From the NCBI RefSeq assembly GCF_037038585.1, contig NC_092525.1, positions 1,652,969-1,716,968 of the forward strand: a stretch of DNA of 64,000 nucleotides, written 5' to 3'. Source of the DNA: Patagioenas fasciata. Its lineage: Eukaryota; Chordata; Aves; Columbiformes; Columbidae. How positions within the stretch are numbered: position 1 is the first letter of the stretch; each line of letters opens with the position of its first letter. The translations under genes were made by a program, and so were the position numbers. Positions 34,721 to 46,688 of the stretch are shown piece by piece. The notes under the pieces are model-generated. The model did no database searches. It saw only the letters and a program-made list of their open reading frames with translations, and was not told the DNA's origin.

Positions 34721-35336
34721 GGTTTTACATATCCTGGAACTCCTGAAACAGCAAAACACGCCAACCACTGTTTACAGACGTCCCGTGCTCTTTCACCAGT
34801 GCGTGCAGCCGCAACGAGAAATATGGAATGAGCGTCTACAGAAACACATACGTATTTACCCACTTCAAAACAACGCGTTACATCAGCTGGCCGTACTTGT
34901 CAGTAATCCCTCCTGGATTAACACCCTCTTTGGATGGCACGGGTGCCGACTGTTGGCAATCAGGGCAGGACATAAGAACGCTCCTGGCCTGATCCGTTGT
35001 AATTTGAAATTGTCGTTTTAACGACTTTGCATTCTGGTGAAAGAGTTTATGTGATAATTTAGCTTGCTCCAAGGCTTTAGGCACAGTAAGCGGCACAGCT
35101 CGTGCATCGGCCCTCCTATTGCCTTCCGCAAGAGGTCCTGGAAGGGCAGCGCGAGAGCGGATGTGCGCTGCATAAAAACCATGACGTCTATGATTTATTA
35201 GGAACCATAGCATTCTCAATTCAGCCATCAAAAGAGGATTATCCTCTTCCTTCAGAAAAGAAGCTTCCAGGCGGTTAAGTATGCCAGCTGCATAATATGA
35301 GTCTGTTACAACATTCAAAGGCTCATTACAGAACAC
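34721..35336 (-). pseudogene. pol: RNase H C-terminus and integrase N-half remnant
   Basis: The frame from 35336 to 34878 (152 codons) contains an RNase H aspartate segment (VVTDSYYA) and the C-terminal RNase H region ending AEGNRRADA. It continues into the integrase zinc-binding domain, with two histidines near 35033-35062 and CPDC at 34956-34967. After a break, the integrase core start with its first aspartate continues at 34863-34740. The core is cut before the second and third catalytic acidic residues, so no integrase activity is possible. Confidence 0.8.
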
Positions 35337-35339
35337 TCA

Positions 35340-36480
35340 AAAGCGATCCTAACAGCTGTCAGCTCAAGAACTTGTTTGACCCTTGGTCTCCTTTTTCTAC
35401 CTTGTGTTTGGAACACTGGGTATCTGAGTTTAGCCACATAATTACAACTTTACGTGAGCGACCAAAGGCATCAGTAAATACAGTCTTGTCACTTACTGGT
35501 CGTTGCTGACAGCAGCATTTGCCCTACAACGGTAAATTACCAATTTCAGCCCACAGTTTATGTTGGGGGTAATAAACTGATATGTTCCCTGCATATGTTG
35601 CCAATGCAATCTGGAAATTCACATCTTCAGTTAATTACCATTGCAAATTCTCCTTTGTTGTAGGAATAAATATACATTCAAAGTCTGTCCCATACATAGC
35701 ATACAAACATTCTCTGCCTTTAATTATTGGGTTTGCATACATTTCTTTTATTATCCAAACTGTTTTCATTGGTGTGTGAGCTAGAAAAACCCATTCCAAC
35801 TCTTAAAGAATCACTTAATGACTTGTCCCATTGAAACGGTACTGCAAACGGTTGGACGGTATTGGCTATGAGTGCCAGCCAAACTGGCAGCTGCAAATTG
35901 CGTCCCCATCCCTATTTTTGTTCAACAGCATCAAATACTTTCTATATGGCCTGCTGAGCTTTGTCATCCAATACCTGAGTAGACAATAAATTCAGGTCTC
36001 CTTTCAAAAGTGTAAAAAGTAGACACAGTTCCTCTGTGGCAATGCCCAAAATAGGTCGGAGCCAATTTATGGCTCCTAGCAATTTTGTAAGTCATTTAAG
36101 GTCATGATATTATGGAATTTAAGAGGTACTGGCTAAGGAATGATTTCTTGTTCTGTTATTTGCCACCCCAAATATTTCCATGGAGCAGTTTTCTGAATTT
36201 TTTCTTGTGCAATTTGTAATCTAGCCTTTTGTATAGCGTTACATAGGACTTGCATTACTTGTTGTAGTTCCTGCTCTTATAACATGACAAGCAAGATATC
36301 ATCCATATAACGACAGATACAAGCTGAGGGGTACAGCTTCCTCACAGGTTGTACAGCTGCTGCAACTACTGTCTTGCAAATGGTTGGACTATTTCTCATC
36401 CCTTGTGGTGATACCACCCAATGCTATCTCTTCATAGGCTCCTCTTGATTAAGTGAAGGAACACAAAATGCAAATCTGGG
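35340..36480 (-). pseudogene. pol: Reverse transcriptase remnant
   Basis: The YMDD catalytic motif is encoded by plus-strand positions 36298-36309. Palm-domain sequence surrounds it, and the frame is broken by several stops and shifts through the thumb and connection. The N-terminal fingers are missing, since dUTPase sequence ends at about the same place. Confidence 0.85.
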
Positions 36481-36489
36481 GGCATCCTC

Positions 36490-36770
36490 AGGATGTAGCA
36501 AGGTGGCACAGGTGTCCATGCCATAATTTTGATTTCACCTTGATAATCAGAGTCAATTACTCCAGGTAAAACAAACAAACCCAATTTGGTAGTAGATGAT
36601 CAACCTATTAACAAAGCATGCACACTAGGCACTAAAGGCCCCCACACTCCTCTGGGAATAAGCAATACCACAGCAGTAATTAATTATCATCACTGACGGG
36701 CTGGCAGCCAAGTCCAGCCCTGCACTTCCAGCTGTTCCAGGGAAGAGATCTCGGGTCATGAGTTTAGACT
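36490..36770 (-). pseudogene. pro: Retroviral dUTPase (pro) remnant
   Basis: The segment encodes GVIDSDYQGE (about 36530-36572), which is conserved motif III of trimeric dUTPases. dUTPase fused upstream of protease is characteristic of betaretroviruses. The frame carries stops, and the protease domain that should follow is absent. Confidence 0.7.
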
Positions 36771-38362
36771 TGAATTTATTTGATGGGGGTGGGGGAAGTC
36801 CTGTCCCCCACCTCCTGGGAAGGGTTAATTGGCTCCCCCTTTACATTAATCCTTGAATGATGTTCACTCACACAGTGCTTGCCCTTTCCCCATTTTGGAC
36901 GATCTCTAGGAGGTACAGCCTTCGAAGTCTGGCGTGCATACTTTGTGTAATCTTTCTTTACACGACCCAGTGTCCCACAACAAAAACAATTCGATTTCAG
37001 TTCTGTTCCCAATACTTGTAACTGTGCTGCTAAAGCAGCAGCTAGAGAGCTGGTATAATGTTCAGTTGACTTATGTTTTGACACACTCTCATATCTGCTA
37101 TAGTACACCTTTCCCTATTCCCCAAATCCTGCAACACACGCTGACAATCAGCATTAGCATTCTCAAAAGCCAATTATTTTAGTAACAACTCATGCGCTGT
37201 GTCATTATCAATTTGACTCTCCAAAGCAGTTTGCAAGCGGTCTAAAAACAGCGCATAAGGTTCCTGTGATCCTTGCAAGATTTTTGAAAAGGACGTATTG
37301 GCATCTCTCCCAACCTCCAGTAACTTCCGAACCACTTTCATTGCTAGTTTTGCTATTACACCACATATATATCTCTCTGGGTTACGCAACTTGATTATCT
37401 GGCAAAGCGTGGGCACATTCCCCAGCTAAAGGACTGCAATCAATCCATCTCATCCGATATGCATTATCAACGGTCTCTATAGTACAGTTCTCCCAAAAAT
37501 CAGATAACTACTAGTCAATATACTGTATGGTTAAGATCATTTTCAACAAAGAACGCCAGTCATGTGGAGTAAGTTCGTAAGAGGAGCTTAATGCTTCAAA
37601 AATGTATAACAAATGATAAAGTAACCCCATTTTCTTTAGCTAATGTTGGTAATTCCTTTACAACATCATATGGTACCTGCTGAAAGCCTGAAGATTGCTG
37701 TTCACAACAGATCACTGGCCATGCCGTAACCACTTTTGAGTCTCCTGTTTTCAAAGCCTCTTCTCTACATTTATCCCACATGGTTTAATTAGTGTGCACT
37801 TTCGGTTGCAAAGTAACATCCGGGGGGAATAAATCAGGCTCTTACTCTGGGTCCGTCGGGCCAGGATCAAGGGGCTTGTCAGGCGACTCCCACAAACCAT
37901 CATTTGCCAAAAGTGTTCACTGTAGTGTACATGCAGGGGCTTTGTTATCAGCCAATCCTTTATCCACTACTACATCTGTGGTCAGTGCATTTTTGCCTGA
38001 TCTATCTACAGGATCCCCCTCCTTCCCTGGCAAGGGAGGAGCAGAAGGTTCACAATTAGTTGCAACCCGCGCAACTACTTCCTTCTGAGTCGCTATTAAA
38101 GTAGACATAATTTTTGCCCAAGTAGATAAATATTCACAAGCAGCTTTATCTCCAGTTGCTGCCTGTTCATATAATTCTCATTCAACTTTCTGCCATGCCT
38201 CCAACTAAAATGTACCAGTTGTAGGAAAGTCCAGCACATGATCAGCAAGCCTTTCTTATAAAGTCATTAATCGGACTACTGGTACATTGTGATTTTGCTT
38301 TCTTAATAAAAGCTGAAGGACATCTAGGGTTTGTTTGGTTCAAGGGATAACTTCCCTCCTAT
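36771..38362 (-). pseudogene. gag: gag remnant (matrix, capsid, nucleocapsid)
   Basis: The start codon position (plus 38360-38362) reads ATA instead of ATG, although the following residues GGKLSL match the remnant at 5916. The capsid major homology region is visible at 37231-37276 (QGSQEPYALFLDRLQ). A nucleocapsid zinc-knuckle at about 36944-36991 has lost its histidine (arginine) and last cysteine (tyrosine). Stops interrupt every domain. Confidence 0.8.
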
Positions 38363-38494
38363 GGTTCCAAATTGCTCATCTTTTCTTGCTGATGGGCGCA
38401 CGCTGTGGTTTCTGTTTCCTGGCTCTGTTTCCTTGTCCTTGTTCAATTGGGCTTTGCCACCAGAACGGCTGCTGCCTTTACAGCCGCACTCAAA

Positions 38495-38512
38495 GTCCCT
38501 GTTCGGGTGCCA
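38495..38512 (-). other. tRNA-Lys primer-binding site
   Basis: The minus strand reads TGGCACCCGAACAGGGAC, one mismatch from the complement of the tRNA-Lys 3' end. It lacks the TG insertion found in the U-copy ERVs. Confidence 0.85.
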
Positions 38513-38514
38513 TT

Positions 38515-38859
38515 TGCAGCGAATGTGGCACCGACTCTCTTTTAAGGTGAGACAAGAGACATTTGTTACAAACTCAGGTTTGCATTTATACTCGCTATGA
38601 TGCTTGCTCAAGCATTTGCTGATATGGTAAGTTCGTCATAACATAAGCGATATATTGGTACTGCCATAAAAGCATCGTTGTCTATACCACAAGCTACCCC
38701 CGTCATCCCCCTTGATGTATCATTCCTGTACCAATCCCTCTGTCCTCGATGTATCACGTAGCATACAGTACTTGCTTCTTGTGTTATTCCAATAATGATT
38801 GTTCTCACGCTGTCAACTCTCACAGTTTCTCATAGGCCCAATGTCAGAATACTGCCACA
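38515..38859 (-). repeat. 5' LTR of the ERVK-like provirus
   Basis: 345 bp from TGTGG to GCA. TATAAA is at plus 38585-38590. The polyA signal is mutated to AACAAA at plus 38572-38577, whereas the U-copy LTRs keep AATAAA. The U unit resumes directly outside its TG end, with ATCACC. Confidence 0.88.
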
Positions 38860-40838
38860 ATCACCTTTCTCCTTCCTTGAGCTCTCCTGACCTGCGGTTC
38901 CACCACCGTTGTCTTCTTTCTTGATCCCTCTTGACTCACAGGTGCCCTCCAATCCTCTTTCTCGATCACTCTTCCTCACAGGTTTGCCTCCTTCCTTGCT
39001 TTTCCTTTGCACGCTGCTCCACCTGAAGAGAAACACACAGAGGACTGAGCTACATCAGCCCCAGGGCACTACAGTCAGGCAGGGGCTGAATCTGGGGGCT
39101 GACACCTCCCCACACCCCACAGCGTGCCCGCCTTGCCTTGGCCCCGGCCCCTCACACAGCCCTTCCCCTCAGCTCTGCCCCTCCGCTGCAGCACAGCTTC
39201 CGCACATGCCCTGCTCAGGCTGGACCCCAATTTCATGGGTTAGAGATATCATAGCTCAGTACAAATCCCCACAGTCCTCACCTGCTGTCTGGTGCTTGCG
39301 GAGGGTCACACTCTCTGTGCCCCAGGGCACTAGCCCTACACAGCCAAGCTCGGCAGCGGGACTGTCTGGAGCTGCCGGCTGCTTCTCCAGCTTTAGGGTC
39401 ACCCGCAGAAGCCCGCTCTCCTCAGCTCTGCACACCCATCCAGTTGCGCCGCCCAGGCAAAGTCAGCTTCACCCTCTGCCCTACACCTCACCTGCAAACA
39501 ACCAACTCTTCAACTGACAACTGTCCAAAACCCACCGACAAACTCTCCAAATCTCAGCCTTTCGCTTTCAACTGCTGCCTCTAGTGCATCTCACAGACAA
39601 GCCTTCAAAATCCCCTCATCCTGCAATAACACTCCAGCACTGATCACCTGCGGGAACAACTACCACAATACCATGCAAACACCAACCAGTTCTGGCACGG
39701 AAATATCACTTTCTCCTCAAGATTCCACCCTACACCAACTGCTGACAAACACACGCTGTCCTCACCAAAGCCAAACGCTGCAACAACCAGCGACAACTCA
39801 AATTTGCGTGTGTGGCGCAAAATCGCAGGTGTGAGCTAACGCAGAGCTGGGCTTGAAAGCTGCAGAGTGTGCACCCTGTGGTATAACGTGGCGAGCTACT
39901 GCCATTCTGCCTTCTCCCTGGGAGAAGCGCGTGAGCAGAGGCTGCTTCAAGGCACGATGGGAACGGTTTGGTTCTCCGGGTCTCTCAGGGCGAGAGCGAT
40001 AAATGTGATCTGTGGCGTGGCGCAGGAACTTCCCGTACACTTGCTCCTCCATTCGGTCTCGGGTGCTGCAAGAGAGGGAGCAAGAGATTCAGGGCAAGAT
40101 TGACAACCTCGGCGTCCCCGTCCCGGCCACGGGTCACCCAAACCTGCAGACATCCCGGGAGGCCCCCTAAGATTTACACTCCCCTATGCCCCACCCTTGA
40201 AACCTAGACATCGCCAGAACCATAGAGCAAGTATTTCTTGAGGAGGCACCCAAAGGGTCCGTGTTCTCTTTCAGGCAGATGCTAGCGCAAGATTGCAAAT
40301 CATCTCACAGCTACCAGGAAGGTAAAAAATAACGTCTTGAAATGGGAAAGGAACAGGTATTGTTTCTCTTCATCACCTCCCTCATTGCCACGTTATCAAG
40401 GTCTCCCGCAATGTTCCACAGGAAACTTGAAGCTTGGAATTCCTGGTATTCTGAACCTGGGCAAGAAAGGAAGAAAAGCATGAGACTGATCATAAAGAGG
40501 GTGGCTGCTCGTAACATGGAAAGAGCAGTAACAAGGTAAAAAGATATCACTTTTCCCTAGAGAGCTCTCAAAGCTGCCTGTTAAGGACAAGAAAAACAAA
40601 CTTGTGACGGACCATTACTTAAAATCCAAGGCCCAGGAAGCGATCTAATGCACATTGAAACGCGGGCCACGAGACAGTGGAAGTGCCACGAGCTGAGACT
40701 GAAGGGACAGAGGATGAATTTGCAAAGAAGTTTAGGTTTCGATGTCAAAACGGAAAATTCTACGTCATTAAAATATAATGCAAAAGTCAGTGTAAAATCA
40801 AGTAAGGCAACGACTCCAAATGAACTCCCAGGCGCTTC
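38860..40838 (+). repeat. Truncated repeat unit U5
   Basis: The sequence from ATCACC at 38860 corresponds to U1 from about 5298 onward. It has no ERV between the CTCTTC at 38969-38974 and the continuing CTCACAGG, that is, an empty site. It also keeps ~85 bases (about 39150-39240) that are deleted in the other copies at ~6595. From ~39240 to 40838 it is nearly identical to the other tails and runs directly into U3. The part left of 38860 was lost at the ERV. Confidence 0.92.
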
Positions 40839-41098
40839 AGTCACTCAGGAGATCAAAAATGCGGATCATTTCTCACCTGCCCACCTCCCAAACCCCAGCC
40901 TATGTCCCCTGCTTCCAGCTTACCTGAGCCCAGATTAAAGGAGGATTTCAGAGGCCATGCCAAGTTCTGCTGCTCCTCGTTCGGGTTGCCAGTCTTCCTC
41001 CTCGCTCTGGAATTGCAGGTCAACCGCCTTCCTGTTCTTCTTTGATTGACGCTGAGCTGCCGCGTTACCCGCTGCCGTCTGAGCGGATCTCGGGGAGC

Positions 41099-44000
41099 CT
41101 CTGGAACCGCCAGAGCGCTCCCCCCACCAACATTCTCTTGCCTTGTTTTCGGGGTTCCTCTTCACCAGCTGAGGCGCCCTCCCACCCCCCGCCGCCCTCT
41201 TACCTTTTTCTAGAGGTCTCTTGAGCCACCAGCAAGCTCCCCCGCACCTTCCCTCAGCGATCTTGGCCCGCCAGAGGCCTGCCCCTCGTCAGCCTCCTCC
41301 CCTTTTCCTGGGTGCTGCTTGAACCACTGGTGGGCTCCCCTCCACCATCCTCTCGTCCTTTGTAGGGGAGTCTCGTGACTCACCAGAGCGCTCTCCGCCG
41401 TTGCCTTGCTGGGGTTATTGACACCGCTTGACTTGCCAGAGCGCTCCCCCTCGCAGTTCTCTTGTTGGATTTCTTGGGACCTTTTGAACCATTGGAACAA
41501 CGGGAATGCTCCCCCCCACTGTGGCCTTGCCTTTCTTCAGTGCGATCTTGACGTGCTGGAGCACTTCCCCGCACCGTCCTCTTGCCTTTTACTGGGGAGT
41601 CTCTTGAATATCCACAGCACTCCCCCCTGCCATCCTTTACCAGATTTTTTGACACTTCTTGACATCTCGGAGTGCTCTCACTCACCCTTGTCTTGCCTAT
41701 TTTCAGGGCGCTCCTGTCCCGCTGGATGCTCCTCCCTGCTGTCCTATTGCCAGATTGAGAATTCTCGACCTGTCCCAGCGCTACCCCACCGTCCTTCTGC
41801 CTTCTACATGGGAAGTCACTTGAAGAACTGGAGCACTCTCCCCTGCTGTCCTCTTGCCTTTCTTCACTGAGATTTTGGCCTGCCAGAGCACTCCTCCCTG
41901 TTGTCCTCTTACTGGATTTCTTGGGACCTCTTGACCCACTGGGTTTCTCCTCCTGCTGTCCTCTTGCCTTTCTTTAGTACAATCTCAGCCTGCTGGAGCG
42001 CTCCCCCTCGCCGTCCTCCTGCTGGATTTCTTGGAACCTCTTGACCCCTTAGGGCGTTCCCCCTGCCACCCTCTTGTGGTTTTTGGGGGAGTCTTGTGAT
42101 CAACCAGGCCGTTTCCCCCCACCATCCTCTTCCCCTTTTCCTGGGTGCTTCTTGATCCACCAGAGTGCTCTCAAAGCTGCCTGTTACCATCCTCTAACCA
42201 TTCTCTTGCCTTTTTTGGTGGAGTCTTGTGACTCACCGGAGCGTTCTCCACCATTGTCTTGCTGGATTTGTTGACATCGCTTGACCTGCCGGAGCGCTCC
42301 CCCTCACAGTTCTCTTCCTGGATATCTTGGGACATTTTGAACCACTGGGGGGCTCCCACCCGCCATCCTCTTACCGCATTTATTGAGACGTCCTGATCTG
42401 CCAGAGCGTTCCCCCTCGCCGTCCTTTTGCTGGATTTCTTGGGATGCCTTAAACAACTGTGGGGCTCCCACCCACCATCCTCTAACCGCATTTATCGACA
42501 TTTCCTGATCTGCTGGAGCGCTCCCCCTTGCCGTCCTCTTGCTGGATTTCTTGGACCACTTGGGGGGCTCCCACCCGCCATCCTCTTACCGCATTTATTG
42601 AGACTTCCTGATCTGCTGGATTGCTCTCCCCCTGGCCTTCCTCTTGCACTTTTTTGGGGGAGTCTTCTTCACACATCCGAGCGCTCTCCCTCACCCTTGT
42701 CTTGCCTCTAGTCAGGGCGCTCTTCTCCCGCTGGAACGCTCCTCCCCGCCATCCTATTGCCAGACTGAGAATTCTTGACCTGCCGCAGTCCTGCCCCGCC
42801 ATGCTCCTGCCTTCTGCCTGGGAAGTCACTTGAAGAACTGGAGCGCTCTCCCCCGCTGTCCTCTTGCCTTTCCTCAGTGGGATTTTGGCCTGCTAAAGAG
42901 CTCCTCCCTGTCGTCCCCCTGCTGGATTTCTTGGGACTTCTTGACCCATTAGGGCGTTCCCCCTGCCACCCTCTTGTGGTTTTTGGGGGAGTCTTGTGAC
43001 CAACCAGGCCGTTCCCCCCACCATCCTCTTCCCCTTTTCCTGGGTGCTTCTTGATCCACCAGAGTGCTCCCCTGCACCATTCTTTTGCCTTTTTTGGGAG
43101 AGTCTTGTGACTCGCCGGAGAGTTCTCCACCATTGTCTTGCTGGATTTCTTGACATCGCTTGACCTGCCGGAGCGCTCCCCCTCGCAGTTCTCTTGCTGG
43201 ATTTCTTGGGACGTCTTAAACAACTGAGGGGCTCACACCCACCATCCTCTAACTGCATTTATCCAGATTTCCTGATCTGCCGGAGCGCTCGCCCCTGCTG
43301 TCCTCTTGCTGGGTTTCTTGGGACCTCTTGACCCACACGAGCTCTCCTCCCCACCGTCTTCTTGCCGGACTTATTGAGACTTCTTGACCCGCCAGAGTGT
43401 TCCCCCTCATCATCCTCCTGCCTTTTTCTGGGGATTCTCTTCAACAACTGAAGAGCTCCCCCGCACTGTCCTCTTCCCTTTTTTCTGGGTGATTCGTGAA
43501 TCACCGGTGAGCTTCTCCTTACCACCCTCTTGGGCTTTTTTCAGAGCAACCTTGACCCATCAGAGCACCCCCTCACCGTCCTCTTGCCAGATGTACTGAG
43601 GGTTCTTCATCTGCCACAGCGCTCCCCCACGCCGTCCTCTTGCTGGATTTCCTGGAACCTTGTGAACCACTGAGGGGCTCCCACCCACCATCCTTTTACC
43701 GCATTTATTGAGACGTCCTGATCTGCCAGAGCGCTCCCCCTTGCCGTCCTCTTGCTGGATTTCTTGGGATCTCTTGGACCACTGAGGGGGCTCCCACCCG
43801 CGATCCTCTTACCGCATTTATCGAGACTTCCTGATCTGCTGGAGCGCTCCCCCTCGCCGTCCTCTTGTTGGATTTCTTGGGTCCTCTTGACCCATTAGGG
43901 CGTTCCCCCTGCCACCCTCTTGTGTTTTCTGGGGGAGTCTTGTGACCAACCAGAGTGCTCCCCCCCACCATCTTCTTCCCCTTTTCCTGGGTGCTTCTTG

Positions 44001-44934
44001 ATCCACCAGAGTGCTCCCCTGCACCATTCTCTTGCCTTTTTTGGGGGGAATCTTGTGATTCACCGGAGCGTTTTCCACCATTGTCTTGCTGGATTTCTTG
44101 ACACCGCTTGACCTGTTGGAGCGCTCTCCCTCACAGTTCTCTTGCTGGATATCTTGGGACCTCTTGAACCACTGGGGAGCTCCCACCTGCCACCTTCTTA
44201 CCACATTTATTGAGACTTCCTGATCTGCTGGATTGCTCTCCCCACCGGCCTTCGTCTTGCACTTTTTGGGGGAGTCTTCTTGACACGTCCGAGTGCTCTC
44301 CCTCACCCTCGTCTTGCCTCTAGTCAGGGCGCTCTTCTCCCGCTGGAACGCTCCTCCCCGCCATCCTATTGCCAGACTGAGAATTCTTGACCTGCCGCAG
44401 TCCTGCCCCGCCATGCTCCTGCCTTCTGCCTGGGAAGTCACTTGAAGAACTGGAGCGCTCTCCCCCGCTGTCCTCTTGCCTTTCCTCAGTGGGATTTTGG
44501 CCTGCTAAAGAGCTCCTCCCTGTCGTCCTCTTGCTGGATTTCTCGGTACCTCTTGACCCACTGGGTCTCTCCTCCTGCCGTCCTTTTGCCTTTCCTTAGT
44601 ACATTCTTGGTCTGCTGGAGTGCTCCCCCCCACCATCCTCTTGCTGGATTTCTCGGGACCCCTTGTCCCATATAGGACATTCCCCCCCACCACCATCCTG
44701 TTGTGTTTTTTAGGAGAGTCTTGTGATCGACCAGAGCGCTCCCCCCTTGACATCCTCTTCCCCTTTTTCTGGGTGACTTTTGAACCACTGGTGAACTCTC
44801 CCCCATCATCCTCTTGCCACATATATTGAGACTTGTTGATCCGCCAGAGCGCTTCCCCGCCTGTCCTCTTGCCAGATTTACTGATACCTCTTGTCCTGTC
44901 AGAGCGCTCCCTTTCGCAGTCCTCTTTGTTCAGT
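41099..44934. repeat. ~56-bp minisatellite array in U3
   Basis: About 3.84 kb, same family as 260-3660. It shares with U2 the extra block containing TTTTTTCTGGGTGATTCG. It differs by small indels, for example a shortened unit at 42541-42570. Confidence 0.92.
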
Positions 44935-44938
44935 TTGT

Positions 44939-46682
44939 AAGGTAGGAGGGGGGATCTCTGATTACAGAAAGGTCCATTTGTTCTAGGAGACATTCCCGTG
45001 CTCCATGCTTCAGGTTGCCCATCTTCCCTCTCATTTTCAATATGCAAGTCCATCACCGTCCTCCTCTTCTTTCTTGATCCCTCGACTCCCGGATGAACTC
45101 AAATCCTCTTTCTTGATCACTCTTTCTCGTAAGTTCACAACCTTACTTTCCTTTCTTGCTTTCGCCTTTGTGAGCTGCTCCACCCAAACCGAAATGCCCT
45201 GAAGACAGAAATACACCCACCCCAAGCCCGTACAGTCACATAGGGGGTGAGTCCGGTCGCTGACGCATCCCCACATCCCACAGCAAGCCCACCTTGCCTT
45301 GGCCCCGGCCCCCCGCACAGGCCTTCCCACCAACCCAGCCCCTCCGTAGCAGCACAGTTTCCCAGCATGCACCCCACAAAGACTTTCTTTGCCAGTCACC
45401 CCTGGCACTTACAGCAACACACCACATCAGCATCAAGAGCCCTGGGAGTGGAGAGCTGGCCAGGCCCTCACCCCGGCAGGATCCTCTTCCCCCTCCTTTA
45501 GCTGATGGCAGACAGACAAGACACCTCCCAAGAGGTGTCCAGCCCTCTCTCTCAACCACTCATGCGTACAAAAGCCCAGCCTCTACTCACCCACTCCGCC
45601 TCCCAAAACCCCACCAGCAGCCCCTGGTCCCAGCTGAACAGCAGCCAGTGCTGAAGATCTGGCTCGTGTTGTCGGACACAACCTTCCCATGGATGTCTGG
45701 GCCCCTGAGCACTTTCCAGGGGTGGGAGGGCGCAGTCCTGATTACAGGGAGGTCCCTGTCCCAAGGGGGACATTTTCTTCCTCCTCACTCCTGACTCGCA
45801 GCTCCATCACCTTCCTCCTCTTCTTTCTTGATCCCTCCTGACTCGCAGGTCTACCACCGTCATCTTCTTTCTTGATCCCTGTTGACTTGCAGATGCACTC
45901 CAATCCTCTTTCTTGATCGCTCTTCCTCGTAGGTTCACCACCTTCCTCTTCTTTCTTGCTTTCGCCTTTGCGAGCTGCTCCACCCGAACAGAGATGCACA
46001 GAAAACAAAAATATACCCACCCCAGGCCCGTACAGTCACACGAGGGGGCGAGTCCGGTCGCTGACGCATCCCCACACCCCACCACAAGGCCACCTTGCCT
46101 TGGCCCCGGCCCCCCGCACAGGCCTTCCCACCAACCCAGCCCCTCCGTAGCAGCACAGTTTCCCAGCATGCACCCCACAAAGACTTTCTTTGCCAGTCAC
46201 CCCTGGCACTTACAGCAACACACCACACCAGCATCAAGAGCCCTGGGAGTGGAGAGCTGGCCAGGCCCTCACCCCGGCAGGATCCTCTTCCCCCTCCTTT
46301 ACCTGCTGGCAGACAGACACCTCCCAAGGGATGACCACCCTGCTCCCTTAACTGCTCCCAAGTCCAAGAGCCCAGCCCCTGCTCACCACCCCCACCTCCC
46401 AAAACACAGCCAACAGCCCCTGCTCCCATTTTACCACTTTACCCCCGAGCACGGTTTCTAGGGGTGGGAGGGGGACGCACTAATCACAGATCGTTCCCTG
46501 TGCTTAAGGATACATTCTCCTTCTCGCTGGCTCAGGCTGCCCATCTTCCTCCTCACTCTTGACTCGTAGCTCCATCACCTTTCTCCTCTTTTGTCCCCTC
46601 CTCACTCACAGGTCCACCACTGTCATCTTCTTTCTTGACTCTGCTTGACTCACAGGTGCGCTCCAATCCTCTTTCGTGATCG
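44939..46682. repeat. 0.75-kb modules in U3
   Basis: Copy of 3665-5408 at an offset of 41274, with few substitutions. Confidence 0.85.
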
Positions 46683-46688
46683 CTCTTC

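Larger units (their letters stand above)
34721..38859 (-). mobile_element. ERVK-like (betaretroviral) provirus, 3'-truncated, minus strand
   Basis: Read on the minus strand: LTR (38859-38515), Lys-type primer-binding site (38512-38495), gag, a dUTPase segment, the latter part of reverse transcriptase with YMDD, RNase H, and integrase up to ~34721, where it is cut and joined to the second ERV. Env and the 3' LTR are missing. Protease and the start of RT are also missing, because dUTPase sequence runs almost directly into RT fingers/palm. Many stops and frameshifts make it inactive. Its LTR and leader are homologous to the deleted proviruses in the U copies. It sits within the ATCACC sequence that begins truncated unit U5. 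Confidence 0.9.
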
